Of a stretch of 64,000 bases of DNA, positions 17,273 through 25,709 are shown piece by piece. Origin of the DNA: Hungatella sp. (GTDB lineage Bacteria; Bacillota; Clostridia; Lachnospirales; Lachnospiraceae); NCBI GenBank assembly GCA_009712635.1, contig WASS01000001.1:1-64000 (forward strand), written 5' to 3'. The position numbers and the translations under genes were made by a program. How positions within the stretch are numbered: position 1 is the first letter of the stretch; the number at the start of each line of letters is the position of its first letter. Below the pieces are notes generated by a model, which did no database searches, was not told the origin of the DNA, and worked only from the letters and a program-made list of their open reading frames with translations.

Positions 17273-17488
17273 TTAATTGCAGCCACAATCATCATCGTCA
17301 TCATCAAAACGACGATGGCACCGAGGATCATTACAGCCAGCTCTATATCCAGCCCAGTAAGCTCTTCTAACTTCCTCTGAGCAGTCAACTTCATCATCAT
17401 CATCGCAGTCGTTATTATTCCAATTGCCATTACAATTTCTATTACAATTATTGTTGCAGCGATTTCCACAACCCCAGAAGCATCCCAT
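17273..17488 (-). CDS. small Cys/Asn/Asp-rich protein with a YxxGYxxG segment
   Basis: 71 residues. Cys and Asn dominate the first third (GCGNRCNNNCNRNCNGN), then an acidic run, a segment RRAYWAGYRAGC, another poly-Asp run and a CGCN end. The overall plan (Cys/Asn low complexity, a Tyr-Gly segment, CGC-type end) matches the protein at 28176-28466, so they are likely related. Such proteins are typical of spore surfaces or metal-binding coats, which is inference. GGGGG precedes the start, and a terminator follows immediately. A second long frame on the same strand (17245-17469) is a shadow. Confidence 0.65.
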   Translation of the reverse strand: MGCFWGCGNRCNNNCNRNCNGNWNNNDCDDDDEVDCSEEVRRAYWAGYRAGCNDPRCHRRFDDDDDDCGCN

Positions 17489-17499
17489 TGTTTACTACC

Positions 17500-17776
17500 C
17501 CCTTTTCAAATTATAATGTATTATATGGTGCTTAAAGACAAGATGTGAATGGAGCAGCGCTGGCATGTCCGGCTTGTTCACACAATATAAGAACATGCAT
17601 ATATTATTATTACAGAACGAGATATCAAAACATTACCGGGGAACACAAAAACGAGCGCAAGCCGCCGCAAATCCGCCTTACCAATGTAAAAAAACTCATT
17701 TTCCGCGCTGTCAGATATTGTATCTTCGGTTGATAATGAGTTCTGTAAACTGCCCGATCATAAGTATAAAAACCTC
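17500..17776. other. intergenic region with a minus-strand hairpin
   Basis: No gene is recognised. At 17694-17752 AACTCATT and AATGAGTT bracket a 40-nt inner structure, with TTTTTTT following on the minus strand; this could be a terminator or the 3' end of a small RNA. Two plus-strand frames here lack ribosome sites and are rejected. Confidence 0.35.
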
Positions 17777-17819
17777 AGCAGGGCGAAAACCAACGCATCC
17801 TGGTTTTCGCCCTTTTCTA
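17777..17819. terminator. strong hairpin terminator
   Basis: GGGCGAAAACC / GGTTTTCGCCC with TTTTCT on the plus strand. It lies directly after the stop codon of the 45-residue gene. Confidence 0.6.
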
Positions 17820-17820
17820 A

Positions 17821-17958
17821 TTAATCTGATCTTCGTTTGGTATTCGGTCCCATACCTTCTCTGCGGGAATTATGGGTGTGGTTCTGATTCTCAACTTTTC
17901 CTTTTTCTTCCCTGTATTGATTGGCTGAATTTGTTTTCTTTGTATCATCCTTTGACAT
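17821..17958 (-). CDS. 45-residue hydrophilic protein
   Basis: Starts MSKDDTKKTNSANQYREEKG and ends GPNTKRRSD. It is very hydrophilic, with no Cys, Trp or membrane segment, and is shorter than the usual ORF cut-off. The start is well supported by ATGAGGTGATAATT directly before the ATG, nearly identical to the ribosome site of the divergent gene at 18066. Size and composition resemble minor small acid-soluble spore proteins or coat-associated peptides, but I recognise no specific family. It shares a GPNT motif near its C terminus with the 53-residue protein at 40380. Confidence 0.65.
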   Translation of the reverse strand: MSKDDTKKTNSANQYREEKGKVENQNHTHNSRREGMGPNTKRRSD

Positions 17959-18065
17959 AATTATCACCTCATAATTAATATGTCTGCCAGTTCCATATTT
18001 TATGCAAATCTGGATTCACGCATAAATAATTCCTCCTGGTACATTCTAATTGTGAGGTGATAATC

Positions 18066-18212
18066 ATGTCATATATAGCTCCTGCAGTCCAGGCAAAATT
18101 TGAAACGCTTTCCATTGACTTAAAAAATCAGATCCTGGAACGAAATGTGCAGATCAACAACATTTACGACCTGATCCGTGTTCTGGAAGAAATCGTAAAT
18201 GAAGGAAAATGA
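18066..18212 (+). CDS. 48-residue helical protein
   Basis: Starts MSYIAPAVQAKFETLSIDLK and ends EEIVNEGK; predicted all-helical, acidic, cytosolic. A strong ribosome site (GAGGTGATAATC) and a terminator at 18225-18258 support it as a real monocistronic gene. Similar short proteins recur in Lachnospiraceae genomes under uninformative names (from memory). Function unknown. Confidence 0.7.
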   Translation: MSYIAPAVQAKFETLSIDLKNQILERNVQINNIYDLIRVLEEIVNEGK

Positions 18213-18224
18213 TCCTTATGTCAG

Positions 18225-18258
18225 CAGTCACAGGCCTGTTAAGACCTGTGGCTGTTTT
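18225..18258 (+). terminator. terminator of the 48-residue gene
   Basis: CAGTCACAGG / CCTGTGGCTG with a 10-nt loop, followed by TTTTC. Confidence 0.75.
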
Positions 18259-18286
18259 CATCTGCTTCACAGTCATAAAAAGAAAT

Positions 18287-18318
18287 AAGGGCCGAACCCC
18301 TGAGGAACGACCCATGAA
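18287..18318 (-). terminator. terminator of the secreted Cys-rich gene
   Basis: On the minus strand GGGTCG / CGGCCC closes a hairpin followed by TTATTTCTTTTT. Confidence 0.55.
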
Positions 18319-18333
18319 AAAATAAATATTCAA

Positions 18334-18639
18334 TTATCTGCAGCTGCTTAAGAATAAAGAAAGCTGACGGGTATTGCAGGAACTTCCGGTATTGCAGGTT
18401 TTGCCTGTGGATGCACCTTTTTTGCCAGTTGAAGTATTGCAGTTAGAGCTGTTGGTGTTACATCCATACTTGCTTAACAGACTGTTTAAAGACTGTCCAT
18501 AGCAGGATGAAGTATAGCAGTTAGATGAAAAACAATTCGGCACTGAACTGGAACAGGTTGCTGCCTGTGCTGTGATTGGTGTTCCTGCTACGGTGAATAC
18601 AGCTGCTGCTGCTAATACAAATACTGGTAATTTTCTCAT
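18334..18639 (-). CDS. secreted Cys/Ser/Asn-rich small protein
   Basis: 101 residues. A clear signal peptide (MRKLPVFVLAAAAVFTVAG..AQA) is likely cut before ATCSSS. The mature part is about 75 residues with about 10 Cys spaced among Ser, Asn and Thr (CSSS, NCFSSNCYTSSCYG, GCNTNSSNCNTS, TCNTGSSCNT). It may form a disulfide-rich extracellular or spore-surface protein. AAGGAGGATATTACC precedes the start. No homologue is recognised and no modification enzyme is nearby, which argues against a typical bacteriocin. Confidence 0.65.
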   Translation of the reverse strand: MRKLPVFVLAAAAVFTVAGTPITAQAATCSSSVPNCFSSNCYTSSCYGQSLNSLLSKYGCNTNSSNCNTSTGKKGASTGKTCNTGSSCNTRQLSLFLSSCR

Positions 18640-18738
18640 GGTAATATCCTCCTTATTTGTTACGCAAATGTTACATTTCCTTTACAAAACGTATCATAAC
18701 ATACATAAAATGGAATTACACTAGGAGAAAAATGGCAA

Positions 18739-19623
18739 TTAACCTATCTTTTCCAGTTGATATTCATCCAATGCCAGCTTCAGGGCACCCATGATCCCCT
18801 GATTGTCATTGAGACTTGGCAAAACGATATAATGCTCCATATCTTCCAGTTCTTTGGTTTTGATATAACCGCCCAGCTGACGGGTTACTTCCTCTCTCAC
18901 CAATGGAATTAAATGCTCCTGATGCATCACGCCGCCTCCCAGAATAATACGCTGGGGAGAAAGTACCATAATATAATCAACAAGTGCCTGGGCGATATAA
19001 TAAGCTTCCAGCTCCCAGACTTCTTTTCTGTCTGCAAGCTGTGCTCCCTTCATTCCCCAGCGAGCCTCTATGGCAGGACCTGCAGCCATGCCTTCCAGGC
19101 AGTTTTTGTGGTATGGGCACGCTCCCTCAAAGGCATCTTTCGGATGTCTGGATAGAAGCAGATGTCCGCCCTCCGGGTGAAGCATTCCGTGAAGCAGCTT
19201 CCCATTGGATATAATACCAGCGCCCACGCCAGTTCCAATGGTAATATACATACTGTTCTCAAGCCCCTTTGTAATCCCCCAGGTGGCCTCACCAAGGGCG
19301 GAACCATTCACATCGGTATCAAACCCCACCGGCACCTTTAAAGCCTCTTTAAATGCTCCCACAATATCATAGTTCAGCCACGCAAGCTTGGGAGTAGTGG
19401 TAATATAGCCATACGTATCTGAATTCCTGTTAAGATCAATGGGACCGAAGCATCCGATTCCCAATGCTTCAATTTCCTTATCCAAAAAATATGCAATCAG
19501 TTTGGGCATGGTAATCTCCGGTGTTTCCGTCGGTATGGAAACCCGCTCTAAAATCTCGCCGTTCTCATTGCCTATGGCACAAACCATCTTTGTGCCTCCT
19601 GCTTCTAATGCTCCCAGTCTCAT
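18739..19623 (-). CDS. ROK-family fructokinase
   Basis: 294 residues with the start at 19623, set by AGGAGGAGAAGTT before MRLGALEAGGTK; 40 more upstream codons are open but overlap manA. It phosphorylates fructose (or another hexose) with ATP. Seen: the ATP loop EAGGTKMVCAIG, FGPIDL, catalytic VGFDTDVNGSALGE, TIGTGVGAGI, and the ROK zinc site GH...CPYHKNCLEG. This CPYH.xCLEG form matches YdhR/ScrK-type fructokinases. It lies 16 bp after manA, so fructose-6-phosphate and mannose-6-phosphate can be handled together. Confidence 0.85.
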   Translation of the reverse strand: MRLGALEAGGTKMVCAIGNENGEILERVSIPTETPEITMPKLIAYFLDKEIEALGIGCFGPIDLNRNSDTYGYITTTPKLAWLNYDIVGAFKEALKVPVGFDTDVNGSALGEATWGITKGLENSMYITIGTGVGAGIISNGKLLHGMLHPEGGHLLLSRHPKDAFEGACPYHKNCLEGMAAGPAIEARWGMKGAQLADRKEVWELEAYYIAQALVDYIMVLSPQRIILGGGVMHQEHLIPLVREEVTRQLGGYIKTKELEDMEHYIVLPSLNDNQGIMGALKLALDEYQLEKIG

Positions 19624-19639
19624 AACTTCTCCTCCTGCT

Positions 19640-20575
19640 TTATTCGGGATTGGAACAGATGACAGACATCTTCCCCTCAAATCTGCACTCTTTACTCTTT
19701 GCCGGTATAATGAAATTCTGACCTGCTTCCAGTGGGATTCCATTGATGGAACCTTTTCCGCTTATCACACTGACATTGGTAAAATACTTAGAAAACTCTT
19801 TTGCAAATACCCCATCAATCTCATACTTGTCCACGGAGTAGTACTTACAGGTGATTAAATGTGTATGCACAGCCCCGGATAGCTTCTCTGTAAGAGCTGT
19901 TGTCTGATTTTCCTTAAATGGCGCTCTGATGGTGGCAATACTCTGTTCCACATGCAGCTGCCTTGGTTTTCCATCTGAAAGACGGTCATAGTCATAGACA
20001 CGGTAAGTGATATCACTGCTCTGCTGGGTCTCAAGAATTAAAGTTCCGCCCTTAATCGCATGGACGCAGCCAGGATTAATCTGGAAGAAATCTCCCTTCT
20101 TAATGGGTACAGTCCGTATGAATTCCGCCCACTGATGGTTCCGTATCATGAATTCCATCTCGTCCCGGTCTTTGGCATAATGACCGATTACGATTTCTGT
20201 ATCTGGTTCACAGTCCAGAATATACCAGCATTCTGTTTTTCCAAGAGAACCATTCTCATGAATTTTTGCATAACTGTCGTCAGGATGCACCTGAATGCTT
20301 AAATCATTCTTTGCATCGATGATTTTAACCAGAAGAGGAAACTGGTCTCCGGGATAAAAACCGAATATCTCAGGTTTTTCCTTCCATAAACGGCTTAGAA
20401 GCTTTCCGTCATAAATTCCCCCGGCAATCTGGCATTCCCCATTCTTGTGAGCACTGATTGCCCAGCATTCCCCTGTGGTATCGCTTGGTATGTCAAATCC
20501 AAATACTGTCTGAAGCTTATTGCCGCCCCAGATGGCTTCCTTAAAAACAGGTTCCAGAAATAAAAACTCCATCAC
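19640..20575 (-). CDS. manA: mannose-6-phosphate isomerase, class I
   Basis: 311 residues, the short Firmicutes form. It interconverts mannose-6-phosphate and fructose-6-phosphate with zinc. Seen: PVFKEAIWGGNKL at the N terminus, zinc ligands QVHPDD, KTECWYIL and CVHAIKGGTLILETQQSSDITYR. The sequence ends in a cupin tail (ISGKGSINGIPLEAGQNFIIPA). It is co-oriented with the ROK kinase 16 bp downstream. The gene before it (20659) is 83 bp away, so it may be the head of a two-gene unit or part of the longer cluster. Confidence 0.92.
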   Translation of the reverse strand: MMEFLFLEPVFKEAIWGGNKLQTVFGFDIPSDTTGECWAISAHKNGECQIAGGIYDGKLLSRLWKEKPEIFGFYPGDQFPLLVKIIDAKNDLSIQVHPDDSYAKIHENGSLGKTECWYILDCEPDTEIVIGHYAKDRDEMEFMIRNHQWAEFIRTVPIKKGDFFQINPGCVHAIKGGTLILETQQSSDITYRVYDYDRLSDGKPRQLHVEQSIATIRAPFKENQTTALTEKLSGAVHTHLITCKYYSVDKYEIDGVFAKEFSKYFTNVSVISGKGSINGIPLEAGQNFIIPAKSKECRFEGKMSVICSNPE

Positions 20576-20658
20576 TCTTCCTCCTTATGTGTCAACCCTG
20601 TATGCTTACTGCCTATATTTTACATGAATATCAGCAAAAGGAAAAGAGGTATTTCAAG

Positions 20659-21456
20659 TTATAGAGAATCTTTTCCATATACTTCAATCTGAGTAAGGGC
20701 AGGGAATGGTGAGGGATCATCTGCTTTTATTAAATTACTAAGCTTTAACCAGGTAATCTTACTCTTTTTTATCGAAAATATATGAGGCTTTATGCTTTTT
20801 TCCATTTTCACAACCTGACTCGATCCGTCTGAACATGTAAAGGTTGCTTCCACCCACCAGTTATCGTGGGGGAAATCAGCACGGGTATATAATACAATCT
20901 GGTCAAAATCCACTTCCCGTCCAAAATCCAGAGTGATTTCTGCATCATCCTGGCGGTTAATTCCCCATGATTCATATGGCCACTCACCATGGGATTCATT
21001 GGCAAGAACGCCATCAATGGCATTGCGTGCTGCAAATACAGCCTCACCTCTGGTTTCAACATTGGCAAATGCATGAGGAAAGCAGCCGGTATCACCATGC
21101 TGATCCATCACATTGACTGCAAGATTGCGGTACTGTTTTACTTCTGTTTCTCCAGCTTTCCGAATGGTAAGGTAATGCTTCGTTCCGGTAAATGCCTTGG
21201 GATTGTATGATACTTTTTTATCTCCAAATGGTATGGTAAAAATCACTTCCGGTTTTGTTATATAAACTAAGGATTCATCCATACAGTCATCAATCCGGAT
21301 TACGTAATGTCCGCCGGGCTCATCTGTTTTGCATACAATGGCATCCCCTTCTTCATAACTGCCTTCATACACCAGAACTGCCTGCTCCTCTCCTGATGCA
21401 AACGCTTTTATGGTATCACTTAACCCCTTTACAGTAATGGATACACTGGTCATCAT
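20659..21456 (-). CDS. protein with a discoidin (F5/8 C-like) domain, sugar-cluster associated
   Basis: 265 residues, no signal peptide. The C-terminal half resembles a galactose-binding/discoidin beta sandwich (WPYESWGINRQDDAEITLDFGREVDFDQIVLYTRADFPHDNWW...PFPALTQIEVYG). The N-terminal half is a strand-rich region of unknown fold. Its ATG overlaps the stop of the GntR regulator by 4 nt, so both are co-translated, and it belongs to the sugar-acid cluster. It may recognise a carbohydrate, but how a cytosolic binding protein would act is unclear. No catalytic residues can be named. Confidence 0.65.
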   Translation of the reverse strand: MMTSVSITVKGLSDTIKAFASGEEQAVLVYEGSYEEGDAIVCKTDEPGGHYVIRIDDCMDESLVYITKPEVIFTIPFGDKKVSYNPKAFTGTKHYLTIRKAGETEVKQYRNLAVNVMDQHGDTGCFPHAFANVETRGEAVFAARNAIDGVLANESHGEWPYESWGINRQDDAEITLDFGREVDFDQIVLYTRADFPHDNWWVEATFTCSDGSSQVVKMEKSIKPHIFSIKKSKITWLKLSNLIKADDPSPFPALTQIEVYGKDSL

Positions 21457-22157
21457 TCGTCCTCCTGCTCTTCCTGTTCAAAATAGTCTTTGTATTCTAC
21501 CTCAATCTGGTGTTTCATACGTTTCATGCTGTAAGTCAAGTGTTCTCTGAGGGATTGTTCCAGACCTTCAATATCCTTTTTTTCCAGCAATTCAAACAGC
21601 TCCGTATGCTCTCTGATGATTCTTGTAAAATCGGTTTCTGTCACAAAATCCAGCATTCTGAATCTGGTGTAATGGAGCTGCTGTGCCTGTATCATATCCC
21701 AGAGCTTCCGTTTACCGGTAGCACGGTACCAGATGGCATGCATCTGTGCGTCCATGCGGTAAAACTGCTCTGGTTCAAATCCTTTATCCAGTATAAGCGC
21801 CTGCTGCCTGCGGATCATATACCGTACTTCCTCCATCCAGAGTGGAGTTGCCATATTGGCAAAATCACGCATCACCATGGTTTCCACAGCAACGCGCATG
21901 TAAATCATCTGTTTGATGGTATCCAGATTAAGAAGTGTCACCTGCGTACCGGAATAAGGTACGGATATGACGAATCCCTGCTCCTGCAGCTTTCTTACCG
22001 CTTCTCTTACAGGAGTCCGCGATACACCAAACCGTTCGCAAATCTCATTTTCACTTATGATCTGTCCGGGCTTTAATTCCAGATCCAGAATCTCCTGCTT
22101 TAAAGTTTCAAATACCAGGTCGCCACGGTTTTTATAGGTCTTGGTCTTTCCTTCCAT
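21453..22157 (-). CDS. GntR-family regulator, FadR/FCD subfamily
   Basis: 234 residues with the start at 22157 (GGAGAGGGTTCA before the ATG; upstream codons are open but lack a ribosome site). The N-terminal winged HTH reads LKPGQIISENEICERFGVSRTPVREAVRKLQEQGFV. The C-terminal all-helical FCD domain has the likely metal ligands in FYRMDAQMHAIWY and REHTELFELLEKKD. It likely represses the SDR-led operon in response to a sugar acid. The tandem repeats at 23147-23198 are its best candidate operators. Confidence 0.85.
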   Translation of the reverse strand: MEGKTKTYKNRGDLVFETLKQEILDLELKPGQIISENEICERFGVSRTPVREAVRKLQEQGFVISVPYSGTQVTLLNLDTIKQMIYMRVAVETMVMRDFANMATPLWMEEVRYMIRRQQALILDKGFEPEQFYRMDAQMHAIWYRATGKRKLWDMIQAQQLHYTRFRMLDFVTETDFTRIIREHTELFELLEKKDIEGLEQSLREHLTYSMKRMKHQIEVEYKDYFEQEEQEDE

Positions 22158-22202
22158 TGAACCCTCTCCGTCCTTAAAATTTAAACAAAAACTAAATAAA
22201 AT

Positions 22203-22236
22203 ATGCCATGACTCCCGCCTGTTAAGGGCGGGCATC
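22203..22236 (-). terminator. hairpin between the SDR gene and gntR
   Basis: CATGA.GCCCGCC / GGCGGGA.TCATG, followed on the minus strand by A/T-rich TTTTATTTAGTTTTTG. It may be a partial terminator that lowers gntR expression. Confidence 0.5.
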
Positions 22237-22282
22237 ATGGCCATGTTTATCCCACTGGGGACTTCCCTGTAAGGGCATGCAA

Positions 22283-23089
22283 TTACTGTGGCTGTTTACC
22301 GATGTAAGCTAAAATACCGCCGTCAACGTAAAGAATATGTCCATTGACAAAGTTAGAAGCATCAGAGGAAAGGAATACTGCAGGACCTGCAAGATCCTCA
22401 GCCTCACCCCAGCGTGCTGCCGGTGTCTTAGCAATGATGAACTGATCAAAGGGATGTCTGGATCCATCTGCCTGTACCTCACGTAAAGGTGCAGTCTGTG
22501 GTGTTGCAATATAGCCAGGTCCGATACCGTTACACTGAATGTTGAATTCGCCGTACTCAGAAGCAATGTTCTTTGTCAGCATCTTCAGTCCGCCCTTTGC
22601 AGCTGCATAAGCAGATACAGTCTCACGTCCAAGCTCAGACATCATGGAACAGATATTGATAATCTTTCCGTGACCTTTTTTAATCATTGACGGAATCACT
22701 GCCTTTGCTACGATGAACGGAGCATTTAAGTCAACATCAATTACCTGTCTGAACTGTTCTGCTGTCATATCGCACATAGGAATACGTTTGATAATACCTG
22801 CGTTATTAAACAGGATATCGATTACGCCTACTTCTTTTTCTATCTGAGCAACCATGGCATTTACAGCCTCTTCGCTCGTAACATCACAAACATATCCATG
22901 AGCAGTAATGCCCTCTTCTTTGTATGCTGCAATTCCTTTGTCTACTAATTCCTGCTTAATATCATTAAAAACAATGGTAGCGCCAGCTTCTGCAAGAGAC
23001 TTAGCAATTGCAAAGCCAATACCATAAGAAGCGCCTGTTACAAGTGCAACTTTTCCTTCAAGAGAAAACTGTTTTGTAAAGTTATCCAT
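22283..23089 (-). CDS. short-chain dehydrogenase, gluconate 5-dehydrogenase / KduD-like
   Basis: 268-residue classical SDR. Seen: NAD(P) site VTGASYGIGFAIA, NNAG (NNAGII), catalytic Ser in ICSMMS, YAAAKGG (YxxxK), and the C-terminal YVDGGILAYIG. The motif set matches gluconate-5- or 2-deoxy-gluconate-3-dehydrogenases, which reduce keto-sugar acids. It is the first gene of the cluster and carries the repeat-rich promoter at 23147-23224, consistent with GntR control. Cofactor and exact substrate are not readable; Asp in VFNDIKQ suggests NAD(H). Confidence 0.85.
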   Translation of the reverse strand: MDNFTKQFSLEGKVALVTGASYGIGFAIAKSLAEAGATIVFNDIKQELVDKGIAAYKEEGITAHGYVCDVTSEEAVNAMVAQIEKEVGVIDILFNNAGIIKRIPMCDMTAEQFRQVIDVDLNAPFIVAKAVIPSMIKKGHGKIINICSMMSELGRETVSAYAAAKGGLKMLTKNIASEYGEFNIQCNGIGPGYIATPQTAPLREVQADGSRHPFDQFIIAKTPAARWGEAEDLAGPAVFLSSDASNFVNGHILYVDGGILAYIGKQPQ

Positions 23090-23146
23090 ATTCGTGATTC
23101 TCCTTTGCTTTTATTCTGGTCAGTTATTTCGTCATTAGAAAATTAA

Positions 23147-23224
23147 TTTGTATTCAAATTTGAAAGTTTGTATACAAATTCTATGACTTGTATTTATGCT
23201 AACACAGCCCGAATATTTTTTCAA
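23147..23224 (-). promoter_or_regulatory. promoter of the SDR operon with three 20-bp-spaced operator repeats
   Basis: Minus-strand promoter: TTGAAA (rc at 23219-23224), 17 bp, TAGCAT (rc at 23196-23201). Repeats read on the plus strand: TTTGTATTCAAA (23147), TTTGTATACAAA (23167, a perfect palindrome) and CTTGTATTTATG (23187), each 20 bp apart. The third overlaps the -10. This is typical of a repressor bound on one DNA face. Confidence 0.65.
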
Positions 23225-23260
23225 TATACATTATAAACAAAGTGCTCTAATTTTATTTAG

Positions 23261-23935
23261 TCATAATTTTCGATACTTGTGCTGGGGCCTTCCTACTTTT
23301 CCGTATTCAACTAATTTATAGACCTTTTCTTCCTTTTCCATCAGTTCCAGATATCGTCTTACTGTAACTCTTGCAATCTGCAGCATTTCCGCCAGATTTT
23401 CGGCTGTATAATATTCTTCTCCGCCCTGTTCTATCTTTTCCCATATGGCACAGTATGTGTATTTATTAACCCCCTTTATAAAATCTTCCTCATTCTGGGC
23501 TGCATTCTGCCCGGATAAGTAACGGTCCAGGTCCTTTTGCTCGATGACCTCGCTGTTTTTAAAGCTGTCATATCTGTCTTTATACTGTAAGAGCGCCTCT
23601 CTGAAACGTTCAAACCGAAACGGCTTGATTAAATAATCAACTACTCCATAACGGAATGCCTGCTGTATCCGTTCCATGGATTTATCCGCTGTAATTAAAA
23701 TAACATCTGCATCCAGTGCCTGACTGCGGATCCATTTTAAAAAGTCAATTCCATTTTCATTGGGCAGATAGACATCCAGGAGAATTAAATCCGGTTTTTT
23801 AGACAGCATGTATTTTTTTGCCTCCTGTAAATTCGAAACCCCTTTTAAGAAAGTAAATCCCTCCACTCTTTTTAAAAATTTAGAGTTGATTTCCATAACC
23901 ATAGGATCATCTTCCACAATCATAACTCCAATCAA
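23261..23935 (-). CDS. response regulator, CitB/DcuR type
   Basis: About 224 residues. REC domain: VMIVEDDPMVMEIN, phospho-acceptor Asp in LILLDVYLP, Thr in LITADKS, Lys in YLIKPFRFER. The C-terminal HTH (YTAENLAEMLQIARVTVRRYLELMEKEEKV) matches the CitB/DcuR/MalR group. The likely start is a TTG at 23935 that overlaps the kinase stop (TTGA), since family members begin M-I-x-V-x-IVEDD; an ATG at 23923 is the alternative. It pairs with the sensor kinase just upstream and probably activates malate genes. Confidence 0.85.
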   Translation of the reverse strand: MIGVMIVEDDPMVMEINSKFLKRVEGFTFLKGVSNLQEAKKYMLSKKPDLILLDVYLPNENGIDFLKWIRSQALDADVILITADKSMERIQQAFRYGVVDYLIKPFRFERFREALLQYKDRYDSFKNSEVIEQKDLDRYLSGQNAAQNEEDFIKGVNKYTYCAIWEKIEQGGEEYYTAENLAEMLQIARVTVRRYLELMEKEEKVYKLVEYGKVGRPQHKYRKL

Positions 23936-25536
23936 GTCCTTTCGCCCCTTTCCATTGGGATAGCAACATCCCATTGTACGCCATTTTCTGATGTAAAACT
24001 AATAGTTCCCCTGCATTCTTCTATGATTCGTTTCACAATAAACAGGCCACTGCCTCTTTGCCCTTTCTTGGTAGAAAAACCCTGGTTAAAGATCTGATCA
24101 CCAATTTCAGAACTGATTCCTCCCCCATTATCTTTAACGCGAATGTTGAGAAGATTGTTTTCCTCTGCAATCCGGATATCAATTCTGCCTGTCCCGTCAT
24201 TTTTTACTTCATCAAGGGAATTTTCTATCAGATTCCCGATGACAGAACCAAGATCCTGACAGTTCATTCCCTCCGGTAATTGATTAAGTCTGGACTCTTC
24301 ATCGATCACAAGCTTTACTCTGCATTCCTCCGCTTTACTGTACTTCGCCAAAAGAAGGGCAGAAATGGAAGAATCCTTGATCTGAGTTGTAAGAATGTGA
24401 CTGACTTCCGTTCTGATTCTGGCAACATCGGATATAAAATCCAGGGCTTCTTCATATTCTTCCAGCTGTATCAGACCTGCAATGGTATGAAGCCGGTTCA
24501 TAAATTCATGGTTCTGGGCGCGGAGTGACCATGCCAGTTTTTTCACTCCGGTCAGTTCTTCTGCCATTTTCCTCACTTCGGTTTTATCCCGGAAGCTGGC
24601 TATGACTCCGATCACCTGCCCACGGTCCAGGATGGGAATCCGGTTGGTGACGATTACGGTATCCCACAGCTTCTGCTCGTCATCGAACTCTGCCTTTTTT
24701 GTACTTAAGATATTCATCATACGGGTGTTGGGTAATACTTCTTCTATATTTTGCCCAATCACCTGATTCTTCATCTTTTCTTTATCAAAGCCAAGAATCT
24801 GCAAGGCAGAATCATTCATTAAAGTAACACGGCCTTCCCGGTCAATGGCCACCAGGCCCTCATGGATGGCATCCAGAATCCCTGTTTTTTCATGATACAG
24901 CTTGGTTATCTCGTCGGGCTCCAGTCCCAGCAGGATCTTTTTTATATGATTTGCAAGTAAAAATGCCCCCACACTCCCTGCAAACAGACCTCCAAAGCCG
25001 ATCAGGATAATGTAAAAAGCAGCCTGATGTTTCGCACTCTCAATCCGCTCGATCAGTGTGCCAACGGAGACAAAACCGATTTCCTGATTCTTATCATTAT
25101 AGACTGGGGCAAAGGCGCGAAGGGATCTTCCCAGAGTTCCGGTTGCCTCTGATACATAGGTCTCCCCAAGGCGTACCACCCGGTCCTCATCTCCTCCTTC
25201 AAAGGTTTTACCGATCATCTGGGGATTGGGGTGAGAATATCGGACCCCCTGATTGTCCGCAACTATAATATAATCAACCAGTTCCAGATTTTTCAGCTGC
25301 ATAGTAACATAAGACGATATGACACTGGTGTTTTTCTGTTCCAGCGCATCAACCACCTCGTTTGAATGAGCCACCAGCTCCGCCACATTCATGACATTGG
25401 TCTTTGCCTCATTTTCTATGTTCCTGGTCATCCAGGAAGCGACAAAGGGGATAATAATAGCGATTGATATAAATACAACTGCAATGACCAGTAAGATCAT
25501 CATTGTCTGCAGCTTCATTGTTTTTCTTCTATTCAT
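23932..25536 (-). CDS. sensor histidine kinase, CitA/DcuS/MalK type
   Basis: About 534 residues, starting at MNRRKTMKLQ (AAAGGAAG precedes). TM1 is at about 10-35, an extracellular CACHE/PASC domain (VDYIIVADNQGVRYSHPNPQMIGKTF, the usual dicarboxylate-binding layout) at about 40-160, then TM2, a PAS domain (LDAIHEGLVAIDREGRVTLMND), the H box NHEFMNRLHTIAGL, N box IENSLDEV, and G boxes DNGGGIS and GSGLFIVKRI. These sensors detect extracellular C4-dicarboxylates or citrate. The neighbouring malic enzyme and carrier point to malate. Confidence 0.88.
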   Translation of the reverse strand: MNRRKTMKLQTMMILLVIAVVFISIAIIIPFVASWMTRNIENEAKTNVMNVAELVAHSNEVVDALEQKNTSVISSYVTMQLKNLELVDYIIVADNQGVRYSHPNPQMIGKTFEGGDEDRVVRLGETYVSEATGTLGRSLRAFAPVYNDKNQEIGFVSVGTLIERIESAKHQAAFYIILIGFGGLFAGSVGAFLLANHIKKILLGLEPDEITKLYHEKTGILDAIHEGLVAIDREGRVTLMNDSALQILGFDKEKMKNQVIGQNIEEVLPNTRMMNILSTKKAEFDDEQKLWDTVIVTNRIPILDRGQVIGVIASFRDKTEVRKMAEELTGVKKLAWSLRAQNHEFMNRLHTIAGLIQLEEYEEALDFISDVARIRTEVSHILTTQIKDSSISALLLAKYSKAEECRVKLVIDEESRLNQLPEGMNCQDLGSVIGNLIENSLDEVKNDGTGRIDIRIAEENNLLNIRVKDNGGGISSEIGDQIFNQGFSTKKGQRGSGLFIVKRIIEECRGTISFTSENGVQWDVAIPMERGERT

Positions 25537-25619
25537 AATAAAGCGCTTCCTTTCTATTATTAATTGTATCAAATAATCCGCTGCCTCACAATGTCATTAT
25601 AATACTCTCCAGACACGCA

Positions 25620-25686
25620 AAAGATACTCCCTGGAGAGACAGACTTGTTTATTTCTTACATCGCCTGTCTCTTTGGGAGCATCTTA
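25620..25686 (-). terminator. terminator of the malate carrier operon
   Basis: AAGATGCTCCC..AGAGACAG / CTGTCTCT..GGGAGTATCTT, with TTTTG following on the minus strand. It separates the carrier gene from the two-component genes. Confidence 0.65.
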
Positions 25687-25709
25687 TAATAATTATATCT
25701 TAAGCACTG

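Noticed and set aside
17245-17469. Alternative hydrophobic frame over the Cys/Asn-rich gene
   Set aside because: It uses the complement-phase of Asp/Asn codons and reads into the terminator; no ribosome site.
18671-18686. Possible fifth Pho box (TTACAT, TTTACA)
   Set aside because: Spacing is 10 bp, not 11, and no -10 or hairpin RNA follows with the conserved geometry.
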